Of a stretch of 64,000 nucleotides of DNA, positions 8,883 to 18,786 are shown piece after piece; positions within the stretch are counted from its first letter, which is position 1; each line of letters starts with the position of its first letter. Source of the stretch: Sphingomonas sp. URHD0057. GTDB taxonomy: Bacteria > Pseudomonadota > Alphaproteobacteria > Sphingomonadales > Sphingomonadaceae. The notes below the pieces were generated by a model. The model was not told the DNA's origin, searched no databases, and was given only the letters and a program-made list of their open reading frames with translations. A program made the translations under genes and the position numbers. The stretch covers positions 62,001 to 126,000 of the forward strand of contig NZ_JIAU01000007.1 of assembly GCF_000620665.1 (NCBI RefSeq), in the 5' to 3' direction.

Positions 8883-9830
8883 TCAATGCGCGACGGCTTC
8901 CAACAGTTTCGCCGCGAGCGCCGCAAAGGCTTCGGCTTCGAGGCCGTCGGACGCCGCCGGCGGCGTCCCGGCGTCGGACTGCTCGCGGATGGTAAGCGAA
9001 AGCGGCAAGCGGCCGAGGAAGGGAACGCCGAGCGCCTTTGCCGCTTCCTCCGCGCCGCCAATCCCAAACGGGTGAGACGTCTCCCCGCAATGGGGGCAAG
9101 CGTAGGTGGCCATATTCTCGATGATCCCGAGCACCGGCACGCTCGTCTTGTTGAACAGGTCGACCGCGCGCCGGGCATCGATCAGCGACAGGTCCTGCGG
9201 GGTCGAGACAATCACCGCTCCGACGGGTCGCGAGCGTTGGATCAGCGACAGCTGCACGTCGCCGGTCCCCGGCGGCAAGTCGACCAGAAGCAGCTCGACA
9301 TCGCCCCATTCGGCCTCGACCAGATTGGCCAGCGCGCCGGTCGCCATCGGGCCGCGCCACGCGAGCGCGTGCCCCGGCGCCACCAATTGCCCCAGTGACA
9401 GAAATCTAATTCCGTGCGCTTCGACCGGCAGCAGCTTCTCGTTTTCAGCCTCGGGCTTCTGGTGCGCGCCGAGCAAGGTCGGCTGCGACGGGCCGTAGAC
9501 GTCGGCATCGATGATGCCGACTTTTTTTCCCGCCCGGGCGAGCGCGATCGCGAGGTTCGCGGTGACCGTCGACTTGCCGACGCCGCCCTTGCCGCTGCCG
9601 ATCGCGATCATCGTCCGCGCTACCTGCGCCGCGGTCATAGCAATTCGTGCTTCGGTGACGCCGGGGAGGGCCAGCGCGGCCTCGCGCAGCTCCCGCTCCA
9701 GCGTCTGCCCTTCGGCCTTCGACAGGCCGCTGGCGTCGGCGATGATGGTCGCGATGCCGTTCGCCAGCTTGCGCGAGCGGATTCGCTCGTCGTGGGGCAA
9801 GCCGGTCAGCGGGTCCGCGGGATGGGCCAT
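8883..9830 (-). CDS. mrp: Mrp/NBP35-family iron-sulfur cluster carrier ATPase
   Basis: The 315-residue P-loop ATPase of the Mrp/ApbC family carries and inserts Fe-S clusters. The deviant Walker A GSGKGGVGKST is near residue 78, the switch region is VDLPPGTGD, and the cluster-binding pair is the CPHC near residue 240. The N-terminal 70 residues are a reduced DUF59-like domain (GVTEARIAMT). It is divergent from hflK with only about 70 bp between starts. The CoA-binding protein gene follows by 20 nt. Confidence 0.93.
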   Translation of the reverse strand: MAHPADPLTGLPHDERIRSRKLANGIATIIADASGLSKAEGQTLERELREAALALPGVTEARIAMTAAQVARTMIAIGSGKGGVGKSTVTANLAIALARAGKKVGIIDADVYGPSQPTLLGAHQKPEAENEKLLPVEAHGIRFLSLGQLVAPGHALAWRGPMATGALANLVEAEWGDVELLLVDLPPGTGDVQLSLIQRSRPVGAVIVSTPQDLSLIDARRAVDLFNKTSVPVLGIIENMATYACPHCGETSHPFGIGGAEEAAKALGVPFLGRLPLSLTIREQSDAGTPPAASDGLEAEAFAALAAKLLEAVAH

Positions 9831-9902
9831 GAACGCGACATAGGAAGCGCCGCGCCGCTTGCCACTGTTTTTAGTTCCGGCGCGTACCTATACAGGGCGG
9901 CG

Positions 9903-10982
9903 ATGAGCATCTTGATCGGGTGGGGGGATCGCGTCCGCGGTCTGTTCGCAAACAGCAAAGGTCCCTGGGGCTCCGGCGACGGCGGCGGCGACGAGCCGCC
10001 CGGCGACGACGGCAACGCCGGTCCATGGGGTGAGCCGCGGCGCGGGCGCAAGGGCGCGATCAACCCGGCCGGCAACGTATCCTCGCTCGACGACTGGCTG
10101 CGGCGCAGTCGCATGCGGTTCGGCGGCGACGGCGGGCTTCCCGGCCGTCCCAATCGGTCCTTGATCATGTGGGCGATCATTGCGGTCGCCTGCCTGTGGC
10201 TGATCGGGACCACCTTCCACTCGGTCTCCCCCGGTCAGCGCGGCGTCGTCACCCGCTTCGGGCGATACAGCTATACGCTCGGACCGGGCGTCAGCCTCAC
10301 TCTCCCCTCGCCGATCGACCGCGTGACGAAGATCGACGTTGAAAATATCCGCTCGGTGGAGCTCGGCGCGGGCGACTCCGACGATCTCATGCTGACCGGT
10401 GACCAGAACCTGCTCGACATCGCGTATTCGGTGCGGTGGAACATCCGCACGCCGGAGCTCTATCTGTTCCAGCTGGCGCAGCCGGACGAGACGATCGGCG
10501 AGGTCGCCAATAGCGCGATGCGCGCCGTCATCAGCCAGGTCAGCCTCAATGACGCGATGGGCGATCGCCGCGCCGACATCGAGACTCAGGTCACCGAAAA
10601 CATGCAACGGATCCTCGATGGCTATCGGTCCGGCATCCAGATCCAGGGCATTGCCATCAAGCAAGCGGATCCGCCGGCCGAGGTCAACGATGCGTTCAAG
10701 GAAGTGACTGCCGCGCAACAGGACGCGCAGACGTACATCAACAATGCCAACGCTTATTCGCTGCAGCTGAGGCAGAAGGCGCAGGGCGAAGCGACCGCGT
10801 TCGACAAGGTCTATGAGCAGTACAAGCTCGCTCCCGAAGTCACTCGTCGGCGCATGTATTACGAGACGATGGAGCAGGTTCTGTCGAAGGTCGACAAGAC
10901 GATCGTCGAGGCGCCCGGGGTGACCCCTTACCTGCCTCTTCCCCAAGTTCAGAAGTCGCAGCCGCAGGAGCGGCAGCAATGA
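9903..10982 (+). CDS. hflK: HflK, SPFH-domain regulator of FtsH
   Basis: The 359-residue membrane protein has a Gly/Pro-rich cytoplasmic N terminus (about residues 15-85), one transmembrane helix (SLIMWAIIAVACLWLIGTTF) and a periplasmic SPFH/band-7 domain starting at SVSPGQRGVVTRFGRY. HflK and HflC form the large assembly around the FtsH protease. The start at 9903 follows the divergent mrp promoter region. The stop overlaps the hflC start by 4 nt (ATGA), which indicates translational coupling. Confidence 0.95.
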   Translation: MSILIGWGDRVRGLFANSKGPWGSGDGGGDEPPGDDGNAGPWGEPRRGRKGAINPAGNVSSLDDWLRRSRMRFGGDGGLPGRPNRSLIMWAIIAVACLWLIGTTFHSVSPGQRGVVTRFGRYSYTLGPGVSLTLPSPIDRVTKIDVENIRSVELGAGDSDDLMLTGDQNLLDIAYSVRWNIRTPELYLFQLAQPDETIGEVANSAMRAVISQVSLNDAMGDRRADIETQVTENMQRILDGYRSGIQIQGIAIKQADPPAEVNDAFKEVTAAQQDAQTYINNANAYSLQLRQKAQGEATAFDKVYEQYKLAPEVTRRRMYYETMEQVLSKVDKTIVEAPGVTPYLPLPQVQKSQPQERQQ

Positions 10983-11842
10983 CCGAATTTATTCGCCGCC
11001 ACCCGGTCGTTTCGGGATTGGCTCTCCTGATCTTCCTATTCATCGTGCTCAGCAGTTTCCCGATCGTGCCGGAAACCAAGCAGGCGGTCGTCGTGCGGTT
11101 CGGCAAGCCGGTGCGGATCCTCAATCGCTATGAAGCCGGTCGGCCGATCGGCGCGCCTGGCGCGGGCATCTCCTGGCGGATGCCGTTTGCCGAGCAGGTC
11201 GTGTGGATCGACAAGCGCGTGCTCGACGTCGACATGCAGCGTCAGCAGGTGCTCTCGACCGACCAGCGCCGGCTCGAGGTCGATGCCTTCGCCCGCTACC
11301 GCATCGTCGACCCGCTGTTGATGTACATCCGCGCCCGGTCCGAAGCGCAGCTCAAGGAGCAGCTTCGCCCGATCCTCGGTTCCGAAGTGCGCAACGAGCT
11401 CGGGAAAGTGTCGTTCGCCGCGCTCCTGACGCCGGAGCGCCAGGGCATCATGCAGGACGTGCGGACGTCGCTGAACCATATCGCCGGTCAATATGGCGTC
11501 GAGATCATCGACGTCAGGATCAAGCGCACCGATCTCCCCGACGGCACCCCGCTGCAGTCCGCCTACGACCGCATGCGCACCGCCCGCCAGCAGGAGGCGC
11601 GGTCGATCCGCGCGCAGGGCGGAAAACAGGCAGCGATCATTCAGGCGCAGGCCGACGCCGATGCTGCGCAAACCTACGCCGCGAGCTTCGGCAAGGACGC
11701 CGATTTCTACGACTTCTATCGCGCGATGCAGAGTTACCGCAGCACCTTCGTTGGTGATTCCAACAAGCCGGTTGCCAACACCAGCATCGTCTTGTCGCCG
11801 CAGAATGACTATTTACGGGAATTCACTGGACGTTCGCGCTGA
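10979..11842 (+). CDS. hflC: HflC, SPFH-domain regulator of FtsH
   Basis: The 287-residue partner of HflK has an N-terminal transmembrane helix (PVVSGLALLIFLFIVLSSF), the SPFH entry VPETKQAVVVRFGKPVR and the C-terminal coiled segment with QQEARSIRAQG and a Q-A-D-A-D-A-A repeat. Its start overlaps the hflK stop. About 100 bp separate it from degP, and the hflKC-degP/Q order is a common alphaproteobacterial arrangement for membrane and periplasmic protein quality control. Confidence 0.95.
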   Translation: MTEFIRRHPVVSGLALLIFLFIVLSSFPIVPETKQAVVVRFGKPVRILNRYEAGRPIGAPGAGISWRMPFAEQVVWIDKRVLDVDMQRQQVLSTDQRRLEVDAFARYRIVDPLLMYIRARSEAQLKEQLRPILGSEVRNELGKVSFAALLTPERQGIMQDVRTSLNHIAGQYGVEIIDVRIKRTDLPDGTPLQSAYDRMRTARQQEARSIRAQGGKQAAIIQAQADADAAQTYAASFGKDADFYDFYRAMQSYRSTFVGDSNKPVANTSIVLSPQNDYLREFTGRSR

Positions 11843-11943
11843 ACTTCCCGCGTTCAAATAGCGTTCAGGCGACGGCGACATTAGCGCCCTTGCGTCCCGA
11901 GCCAATTGATGGAGTATCGATGAGACCGAAGGAGTCCGGAAAA

Positions 11944-13494
11944 GTGCGCTACGCCTATGGGGTCGCCATGGCCCTGCTCTTGGGAGGAACGGCATTTTCT
12001 CTCGCCACGGGGCAGGCGGGCGCTCAGATCCCGCAGAACGCACCCGGCACGGCCGCGCTCGCTCCACGGCCTGGCGCGCCGATGTCGTTCGCCGACCTCG
12101 TCGCCAAGCTTCAGCCGGCGGTGGTCAATATTTCCACCAAGCAGCGCATCCCGGTCCGCGCTCAGACCGATCCGTTCGAGGAATTCTTCCGCCGCTTCGA
12201 TCCAAACGTTCCGCCGAGCGGCGGCAACAGCCAGGGTCAGGGCCAGGGCCAAGGCCAGCCGCGGACGCGGGAGGCCGGCTCGCTCGGCTCGGGGTTCCTG
12301 ATTTCACCCGACGGCTACATCGTCACCAACAACCATTTGATCCAGGGACTGACCGGGACCGGCACCGTCGACACCGTCACCGTCACCACCATCGACCGCA
12401 AGGAATATACCGCGCGGATCGTCGGCCGCGATGAAACCTCCGACCTCGCGCTGCTCAAGATCGAGGGCCGCGGACTGCCGTTCGTCCAGTGGGGCGACAG
12501 CACCCGTGCGCGCGTCGGCGATTGGGTAATTGCAATCGGCGACCCCTATGGCGTCGGCAGCACCGTCACCGCGGGCATCATCTCGGCGCTCCACCGCGCC
12601 ATCACCAACACCGGCGCTTACGATCGCTACATCCAGACCGACGCCGCCATCAACATGGGCAACAGCGGCGGTCCGATGTTCGATCTCAACGGCAATGTCA
12701 TCGGCATCAACTCGGCGCTCATCTCGCCGACCGGCGCGTCGGTCGGCATCGGCCTCGCGATTCCGACCGAGCTGGCGAAGCCGGTGATCGATTCGCTGAT
12801 GCGCGGGCAGCGGCCGTCGCGCGGCTATCTCGGCGTCGGCCTCCAGCCGATCGATGACGATAGCAAGGCGAATGCCACGGGCGTTCCCAAGGACAGCGGA
12901 GAGATCGTCCGCTCGGTCGTGGCCGGCGGCCCCGGCGCCCGCGGCGGGCTGCAGCAGGGCGACGTGATCGTCCGCGTCAACGGTCAGGCGGTCACCCCCG
13001 ATCAGACCGTCTCCTACCTGGTCGCCAACACGCCCGTCGGATCGCGGGTTCCGCTCGACATCATCCGCGGCGGCCGTCGCCAGACGGTCACCGTCGCGGT
13101 CGGCCAGCGCCCGACGGAGGAGGAAGTCGCTCGCCAGGGCGGGCTCAACCCGACTCCGAACAGCAACGACAATTCGCCCACGGTTACGCCGCAGAAGGCG
13201 TTGGGCCTCTCGCTCGCGCCGCTCACTCCCGATCTCGCGCGCGCCGCCAACCTTCCGGCTGATGCTCACGGTGTCATCGTCACCGCGGTCGACCCCAACA
13301 GCGGTGCGGCGGAGGACGGCTTCCGGCGGGGCGACCTGATCATCTCGATCAACAATCAGCTGGTGACGACGCCGGCACAGGTCGTCGCCGCGGTCGATGC
13401 CGCGCGGAAGGCCGGACGGTCGAGCGTCTTGCTGCTGGTCAAGCGCGCCAATACGCCCGAGCAGTTCGTCGGGGTCGATATCGCCGCTCGCTAA
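11944..13494 (+). CDS. degP: Do-like periplasmic serine protease (DegP/HtrA family)
   Basis: This is a 516-residue exported trypsin-like protease with two PDZ domains. From the chosen start the catalytic triad is His131 (TNNHLI), Asp167 (TSDLALL) and Ser241 (GNSGGP); the PDZ domains are at about residues 300-390 and 430-510. GTG 11944 is preferred because AAGGAG sits 9 nt upstream and it puts the signal peptide (VRYAYGVAMALLLGG) at the N terminus. ATG 11920 with GGAG upstream is a real alternative adding 8 residues. A Gly-Gln run (residues 95-105) lies in the LA loop. Confidence 0.94.
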   Translation: MRYAYGVAMALLLGGTAFSLATGQAGAQIPQNAPGTAALAPRPGAPMSFADLVAKLQPAVVNISTKQRIPVRAQTDPFEEFFRRFDPNVPPSGGNSQGQGQGQGQPRTREAGSLGSGFLISPDGYIVTNNHLIQGLTGTGTVDTVTVTTIDRKEYTARIVGRDETSDLALLKIEGRGLPFVQWGDSTRARVGDWVIAIGDPYGVGSTVTAGIISALHRAITNTGAYDRYIQTDAAINMGNSGGPMFDLNGNVIGINSALISPTGASVGIGLAIPTELAKPVIDSLMRGQRPSRGYLGVGLQPIDDDSKANATGVPKDSGEIVRSVVAGGPGARGGLQQGDVIVRVNGQAVTPDQTVSYLVANTPVGSRVPLDIIRGGRRQTVTVAVGQRPTEEEVARQGGLNPTPNSNDNSPTVTPQKALGLSLAPLTPDLARAANLPADAHGVIVTAVDPNSGAAEDGFRRGDLIISINNQLVTTPAQVVAAVDAARKAGRSSVLLLVKRANTPEQFVGVDIAAR

Positions 13495-13502
13495 GCGCTA
13501 AA

Positions 13503-14375
13503 TTATCCCGCTTGAGTCGCGGCGGCTTTATCGGCGTTCGTGCCGGCGAACCCGCACTGCTTCTGTTCCATCGGGATCTGCTTGGTGATGCGGGTCGCGT
13601 TCTCCGCATATGCCTGTGTGACAGAGCCCTTATTCACGGTCTTGCCGCGCATCGGGCTCACCGCTTGGCAGATGTGGAAGACATGCGGCGTCGCCGACTT
13701 CTTGGCGCCGTTCTCCGGAGCGATCCAATAGACGACATCCTGGCCGTTAGGGTTCGCGTCGCTCTTGGTGGCTTCGGCCACGGTGGCCGAGTCCTGCGCG
13801 ATGGCCTTCGCTTGTTCGGCGACCTCGGGTGAACAATCTTTGGTTGGCTGATTTCCCTTAATTTCGGCCGCGCACTTGTTCATGTCCTGCGTGTACTGCT
13901 CGACCGACGGCGGTTTGAAATCGATACCGATCAGTGTCGCGGCCGCGGCCAGGACGACGCCGATGCCGCCGGCAATCTTCTTGTTCTTCGGGTCCATGTC
14001 CTTGTCCATGAAGATCAGGACAATGAGCGGGAGGAAGGCGAGCACCGTGATGATCGCGCCGAGCTGATTCTGGACGAAGAACTTGACCGGCTCGGACTTG
14101 CTGGCCGGATCGTGCTTGTTGGCCGCCTTCCACATCAGGCTGCCGGCGATCGCGAAGATGGCGATCACGACCAGCAGGCCGATCAGCAGCGGAAGGTTGC
14201 CGTGGTCGAACTTGTGCTGACGGAGCAGGACGATCCCCGCGATCTCGGTGCCGATCGCGACGATCCAGGACAGCGCGGCGAAAATGCGAAGGCGTTTGGC
14301 GGCGGACTCCTGGCCGTGCGTCGCGCGCCATTCCTTGGTGACGTCGACGTCCGCGGCGGGTTTTTCGTCGGGCAT
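13503..14375 (-). CDS. Hypothetical membrane protein with periplasmic Cys-containing C terminus
   Basis: The 290-residue product has four predicted transmembrane helices (near residues 30-50, 60-82, 105-122 and 133-150). A hydrophilic C-terminal half of about 140 residues contains four cysteines (NKCAAE, TKDCSP, FHICQA, QKQCGF) that could form two disulfides. ATG 14375 is preferred because GGGGAG lies 6 nt upstream. I recognise no family. The repeated N-G/N-P pattern and PMRGK-TVNKGSV segment give no functional hint. It is convergent with degP, 8 bp apart, and divergent from the NTF2-like gene. Confidence 0.75.
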   Translation of the reverse strand: MPDEKPAADVDVTKEWRATHGQESAAKRLRIFAALSWIVAIGTEIAGIVLLRQHKFDHGNLPLLIGLLVVIAIFAIAGSLMWKAANKHDPASKSEPVKFFVQNQLGAIITVLAFLPLIVLIFMDKDMDPKNKKIAGGIGVVLAAAATLIGIDFKPPSVEQYTQDMNKCAAEIKGNQPTKDCSPEVAEQAKAIAQDSATVAEATKSDANPNGQDVVYWIAPENGAKKSATPHVFHICQAVSPMRGKTVNKGSVTQAYAENATRITKQIPMEQKQCGFAGTNADKAAATQAG

Positions 14376-14577
14376 GTTCAGCTCCCCCATATCGACACTT
14401 CTGCGCAACGACATGAGTGGCCGACGTTGCTCTCAGGATCAACCCTGACAAGAGATTGTTATTATGGCGGAGAGAGGGAGCGGTTATGGGCCAACGGCGT
14501 TCGACGACGGCGAAGGACGGAGTCGCAACAATTGACCTAGCGTGCTTCTTCGGGTTCGGCTCTAAACGACAGCAGCG

Positions 14578-14991
14578 ATGAGGAACGGCGTGGCCGAAAA
14601 CAATCGGGAGTTGATCGAGGCCCTCGAGAACGAGTGGCGGGACGCGCTGTGCAGTCAGGACATGGATCGGCTGCGGTCGCTCGTTCATCCCGACTTCGTG
14701 CTGATCGGATCGCGCTCGACCGGCGCCTTCATGATGGGGCGCGACGACTGGCTCGAGGCGATTCAGCGCCGCGATGTGGACGCGATCGAGATCGAAATTC
14801 GCGATGCGACGGCGCTCGAACGGGTCATGGTCGGGACCGTGCTGGCCAAGTGGCGGGTCAAGTACCTCGGCCGTATCATCGAAGATTGCGTGCTTCTGAC
14901 CGACGTCTGGGTATTTGACGGGGGTCGCTGGCAGGTGGTCCGCCGGCACTCGACGCCGGCACCGGCGGGCGAGTGCGCCAAGGGCTCATGA
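14578..14991 (+). CDS. NTF2-like (DUF4440/SnoaL-type) protein
   Basis: The 137-residue cytoplasmic protein has the length and pattern of a DUF4440 fold: an N-terminal helix ENEWRDALCSQDMDRL, then the strand HPDFVLIGS, and a C-terminal sheet ending in DVWVFDGGRWQVVRRHSTPA. Members of this fold bind small ligands or act as isomerase-like enzymes, but the ligand cannot be named here. GTG at 14590 is an alternative start. It lies 13 nt upstream of the OPT transporter gene and is probably co-transcribed with it. Confidence 0.75.
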   Translation: MRNGVAENNRELIEALENEWRDALCSQDMDRLRSLVHPDFVLIGSRSTGAFMMGRDDWLEAIQRRDVDAIEIEIRDATALERVMVGTVLAKWRVKYLGRIIEDCVLLTDVWVFDGGRWQVVRRHSTPAPAGECAKGS

Positions 14992-15004
14992 AGGGGAAGA
15001 TTTG

Positions 15005-17050
15005 ATGGCCAGCCAGACGGCGCTTCGCGTGGGCGAGCATGTCAAGGAACTGACCGTCCGAGGGATCATCCTCGGCGCGCTGATCACCGTCGTGTTCACG
15101 GCTGCCAACGTCTACCTTGGCCTCAAGATCGGTATCACCTTCGCAACGTCGATTCCGGCCGCGGTCATTTCGATGGCCGTGCTCAAGGCATTCCGCGACG
15201 CCACCATCCAGGAAAACAACATCGTCCAGACGATCGCGTCAGCGGCGGGCACGCTGTCGGCGATCATCTTCGTCCTGCCCGGCCTGATCATGGTCGGCTG
15301 GTGGACCGGCTTCCCGTACTGGCTGTCCGTCGCCGTGATCGGCATCGGCGGCATCCTCGGCGTCATGTATTCGGTGCCTCTGCGGCGCGCTTTGGTGACG
15401 GGAACCGACCTTCCCTACCCTGAAGGCGTGGCGGCGGCCGAAGTGCTCAAGGTCGGCGCCGGCGTCGGCGGAGCGGAGGAAAACCGCCGCGGCCTCATCC
15501 TGATCGCCGGCTCCACGATCGTCTCGGCCCTCTATTTCTTCCTCGCCAAGACCCGCCTGCTAACCGACACCGCCGCACGGACGTTCCGCGTCGGGACTGG
15601 CGGGTCTGCGATTTCCGCCAGCCTGTCGATGGCCTTGATCGGAGTCGGTCACCTGGTCGGGGTCGCCGTCGGGATGGCGATGGTCGTCGGCATGCTGATC
15701 ACCTGGGTAGTCATCGTCCCGCATTGGACGCAGGACGCCGCCTTCGTTGCCCAGATCGCCGCGCCGGATCTCGAGACGTTGGTCAGCGCCGCCTTTCGCC
15801 AAAAGGCTCGGATGGTCGGTGCCGGGACCATCGGTGTCGCTGCCATCTGGACCTTGCTCAGGATCATCGGGCCGATCGTCGCCGGCATCCGCTCGGCCCT
15901 CGCCGCCAGCCGCGAGCGCAAAGCGGGCCGCGCCGCCGAGCTGCCGATCACCGAGCGCGACATCCCGATCGGCATCGTCACCGCCACCATCCTCGCGTCG
16001 ATGATCCCGATCGGTCTTTTGCTCTACGCGTTCGGTAACACGGCGCCGATCGCCGCCGAGCCCGGCCTGACCATCACCCTCAGCATCATTTACACGCTGA
16101 TCGCCGGCGTCGTGATTGCCGCTGTGTGCGGCTACATGGCCGGCCTGATCGGCGCTTCGAACAGCCCGATTTCCGGCGTCGGCATCCTGTCGGTGCTGGG
16201 CATTGCGCTGATCCTCGCCGCTCTCTTCCCAGGCGTCAGCGGGGACCAGACCAAGTCGCTAGTCGCTTTCGCTCTGTTCGTGACCGCGATCATCTTCGGT
16301 GTCGCCACCATCTCCAACAACAACCTCCAGGATTTGAAGACCGGGCAGCTGGTCGACGCGACCCCGTGGCGGCAGCAGGTCGCCCTTATCCTCGGCGTCG
16401 TGTTCGGCGCGCTCGTCATCCCGCCGATCCTCGACCTCATGAATACCGCCTTCACCTTCCAGGGCGCGCCGAACGCCAAGGCGACGGCGCTGGCGGCGCC
16501 CCAGGCGGCCATCATTTCCACGATTGCGCAAGGCGTGCTTGGCGGGAACCTCGATTGGCCGATGATCCGCCAGGGCGCCATGATCGGCGTCGTCGCGGTG
16601 ATTGTCGACGAGGCGCTGAAGCGCGTTTCGAACAAGCGGCTTCACCTGCCGCCTTTGGCGATCGGCATGGGCATCTATTTGCCGCTCGAAGCGGATTTGC
16701 TGATCCCGTTCGGCGCGGTTCTCGGCTGGTTCTACAACCGCTGGGCGATGACCTCGCGCAGCCCCGCCTTCGCCGAACGGATGGGCGTGCTGATGGCAAC
16801 CGGGCTCATCGTCGGCGAAAGCCTGATGGGCGTCGTCTACGCTTTCGCCGTGGCGGGGGCCGAGCGGGCGGGGTCCGCCGACAGCGCCGGCGTCTTCGGC
16901 CTGGTCCAAGCCTATCCGGCGGTGATGCTGGTCAGCCTGGTGGTGTTCGCCGCAGCCATCGGCGCGCTCTACTTGTGGACCAGGAACAGGGCGTCCGATG
17001 CGCCCGCTCCGGGCGACGATGCCTACGCGCCGGAGACCGACTTCCGCTAA
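15005..17050 (+). CDS. OPT-family oligopeptide transporter
   Basis: This 681-residue integral membrane protein with about 14-16 hydrophobic helices belongs to the oligopeptide transporter (OPT) superfamily. The blocks [20 protein letters not shown] near the N terminus, [13 protein letters not shown], and the later [13 protein letters not shown] match bacterial members. The family imports peptides or metal chelates using the proton gradient; the substrate cannot be told. ATG 15005 has AGGGGAAG upstream. Its stop overlaps that of the convergent queF by 2 nt. Confidence 0.93.
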   Translation: MASQTALRVGEHVKELTVRGIILGALITVVFTAANVYLGLKIGITFATSIPAAVISMAVLKAFRDATIQENNIVQTIASAAGTLSAIIFVLPGLIMVGWWTGFPYWLSVAVIGIGGILGVMYSVPLRRALVTGTDLPYPEGVAAAEVLKVGAGVGGAEENRRGLILIAGSTIVSALYFFLAKTRLLTDTAARTFRVGTGGSAISASLSMALIGVGHLVGVAVGMAMVVGMLITWVVIVPHWTQDAAFVAQIAAPDLETLVSAAFRQKARMVGAGTIGVAAIWTLLRIIGPIVAGIRSALAASRERKAGRAAELPITERDIPIGIVTATILASMIPIGLLLYAFGNTAPIAAEPGLTITLSIIYTLIAGVVIAAVCGYMAGLIGASNSPISGVGILSVLGIALILAALFPGVSGDQTKSLVAFALFVTAIIFGVATISNNNLQDLKTGQLVDATPWRQQVALILGVVFGALVIPPILDLMNTAFTFQGAPNAKATALAAPQAAIISTIAQGVLGGNLDWPMIRQGAMIGVVAVIVDEALKRVSNKRLHLPPLAIGMGIYLPLEADLLIPFGAVLGWFYNRWAMTSRSPAFAERMGVLMATGLIVGESLMGVVYAFAVAGAERAGSADSAGVFGLVQAYPAVMLVSLVVFAAAIGALYLWTRNRASDAPAPGDDAYAPETDFR

Positions 17051-17493
17051 CCGCGCCCGCGGTAGGGCTGCACGCCCTGGTCGGGCAGCCACAGGCCGTC
17101 GGGCGGCGTTCCGGTCTGCCAGAAGACGTCGATCGGCATCCCTCCGCGCGGGTACCAATAGCCGCCGATGCGCAGCCATTGCGGCTTCATCTCGGCCGCG
17201 AGCCGCTGCCCGATGCCGACCGTCACATCCTCGTGGAAGCCCGAATGGTTGCGGTAGCTGCCGAGGAACAGCTTGAGGCTCTTGCTCTCGACGATCGTCT
17301 CGCCCGGCGCATAGTCGATCACGAGATGCGCGAAGTCCGGCTGTCCCGTCACCGGGCACAGCGACGTGAACTCGGGCGCGGTGAAGCGCACCAGATAGAG
17401 CGCGCCCGACCGCGGGTTCGGCACATAGTCAAGCACCGCCTCGCCGGGCGAAGCGGGCAGCGCGCTGGCCTGTCCGAGGCGGGTCGTCTCCAT
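17047..17493 (-). CDS. queF: NADPH-dependent 7-cyano-7-deazaguanine reductase (QueF)
   Basis: The 148-residue enzyme reduces preQ0 to preQ1 in queuosine synthesis. It is the short unimodular type. The active-site cysteine is in [14 protein letters not shown], followed by the QueF signature [15 protein letters not shown] and [12 protein letters not shown] 17493 (METTRLGQ) is preferred over a start 7 codons upstream because of spacing to a GGTGG element. No preQ1 riboswitch is visible in the short gap to the divergent sulfurtransferase gene. Confidence 0.95.
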   Translation of the reverse strand: METTRLGQASALPASPGEAVLDYVPNPRSGALYLVRFTAPEFTSLCPVTGQPDFAHLVIDYAPGETIVESKSLKLFLGSYRNHSGFHEDVTVGIGQRLAAEMKPQWLRIGGYWYPRGGMPIDVFWQTGTPPDGLWLPDQGVQPYRGRG

Positions 17494-17541
17494 CGCGCGG
17501 CCACCTAGCAGCAAGGCGCCCCCAAGCCTATCCTCGCGGCG

Positions 17542-18372
17542 ATGGACTCACTGGTCTCGACCGAATGGCTCGCCGCCCATCTTAGGGACGGCGACCTCAA
17601 GCTGGTCGATTGCAGCTGGCACATGCCGGCGAGCGCGCGCAGCGGCCGCGACGAATATCTCGCCGCGCACATCCCCGGCGCGGTCTTCCTCGACATCGAC
17701 GAGGTCGCCGACAAGTCCAACCCGGCGCCCCACGCCATGCCGGACGCGGCCGACTTCGGAGCAGCGATGTCCGCCCTCGGCATCAACCGCGAGGACCGCA
17801 TTATCGTTTACGACAATTCGCCGACCCGCACTGCGTCCCGCGGCTGGTTCATGTTCCGCCATTTCGGCGCCGAGCGCGTCGCCATCCTCGACGGCGGTTT
17901 TCAAAAATGGCTGGCCGAGAACCGTCCTACCGAAAGCGGCGAGTGGGATGTGCGGCCGGCGCAATTCGAGGGGGTGGCAACGGACCAGGTGGTGACCAGG
18001 CAACAGCTGCTCGCCGGGCTCGACTCACCGCTGCTCGATGCGCGCGGCAAGGGCCGCTTCGAAGGCAGCGAGCCCGAGCCTCGCCCCGGCATCGAGCCGG
18101 GCCATATCCCCGGCGCCCGCAACCTGCCCTTTGCCTCGCTCTACCGCGAGGACGGCCGCTTCAAGCCGATCGACGAGCTGCGGCGGCTGTTCGCGGAGGC
18201 CGGGATCGATCCCGAGCGGCCGTTCGTCGCGACCTGCGGCTCGGGCGTCACCGCCAATTCGCTGCTGTTCGCGGCGCACCTCATCGGCAACGACCACACC
18301 CGATTGTACGACGGAAGCTGGAGCGAATGGGGTGCCGACCCGGCGACCCCGAAGGCGGTCGGACCGGCCTAG
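17542..18372 (+). CDS. sseA: Thiosulfate/3-mercaptopyruvate sulfurtransferase (two rhodanese domains)
   Basis: The 276-residue protein has two rhodanese domains. The N-terminal one is inactive (about residues 1-135; [17 protein letters not shown]). The C-terminal one carries the active loop CGSGVTA with Cys232. The CGSGVT loop is the form linked to 3-mercaptopyruvate sulfurtransferase rather than thiosulfate rhodanese. It transfers sulfane sulfur to cyanide or thiol acceptors in the cytoplasm. Its stop overlaps that of the convergent hypothetical gene. Confidence 0.92.
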   Translation: MDSLVSTEWLAAHLRDGDLKLVDCSWHMPASARSGRDEYLAAHIPGAVFLDIDEVADKSNPAPHAMPDAADFGAAMSALGINREDRIIVYDNSPTRTASRGWFMFRHFGAERVAILDGGFQKWLAENRPTESGEWDVRPAQFEGVATDQVVTRQQLLAGLDSPLLDARGKGRFEGSEPEPRPGIEPGHIPGARNLPFASLYREDGRFKPIDELRRLFAEAGIDPERPFVATCGSGVTANSLLFAAHLIGNDHTRLYDGSWSEWGADPATPKAVGPA

Positions 18373-18731
18373 TCGAGAACGACGCGGGCGACGTCCGCCA
18401 GCTCGCGGCGGATCTGGTCGACCAGGAACTTGCTCGCTTCGGGATGCGGGCGCCCGCCCGTCTCGCGCATGGCGAGCATCGCTTCGAGCCCGGCCGCCGT
18501 TGCGCCGACCAATTTGGCCGAGCGCTGGTCGAAGCTGCGTTGCCGGGCATCGCCCGCTTTATCCCAGGCGGAGGCAATGGCGCGGTCTTCTTCGGGAAGG
18601 TCCGGCGAGGGTCCGTCGCCCAGCGTGTGCACCAGCCTCAACGCATGGCGAACGCTCGCCAGCCGCGACACCGCTTCGGCATACGCTTGCGGGCGAGGCT
18701 CGGGGCTCTGGTCAGCGAGTAAATGAAGCAT
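18369..18731 (-). CDS. Conserved-looking hypothetical protein next to the CtrA-like regulator
   Basis: This 120-residue, mostly helical soluble protein has no signal peptide or membrane segment. It starts MLHLLADQSPEPRPQAYAEA at ATG 18731, preceded by CGGGGCA. The composition and codon use look coding and it sits 55 nt downstream of the receiver-less wHTH gene on the same strand. I recognise no domain. The C-terminal half (SAKLVGATAAGLEAMLAMRE) is amphipathic and could mediate dimerisation. Confidence 0.65.
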   Translation of the reverse strand: MLHLLADQSPEPRPQAYAEAVSRLASVRHALRLVHTLGDGPSPDLPEEDRAIASAWDKAGDARQRSFDQRSAKLVGATAAGLEAMLAMRETGGRPHPEASKFLVDQIRRELADVARVVLD

Positions 18732-18786
18732 TGCCCCGAAGTAAGCGGGCAAGGCTAACGAATGGTGAATCCCAATGACGGAGCGT

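Noticed and set aside
12225-12265. Short CAGGGTCAGGGCC-type tandem repeat
   Set aside because: It lies in frame in degP and encodes a Gly-Gln linker in the LA loop, so it needs no separate explanation.
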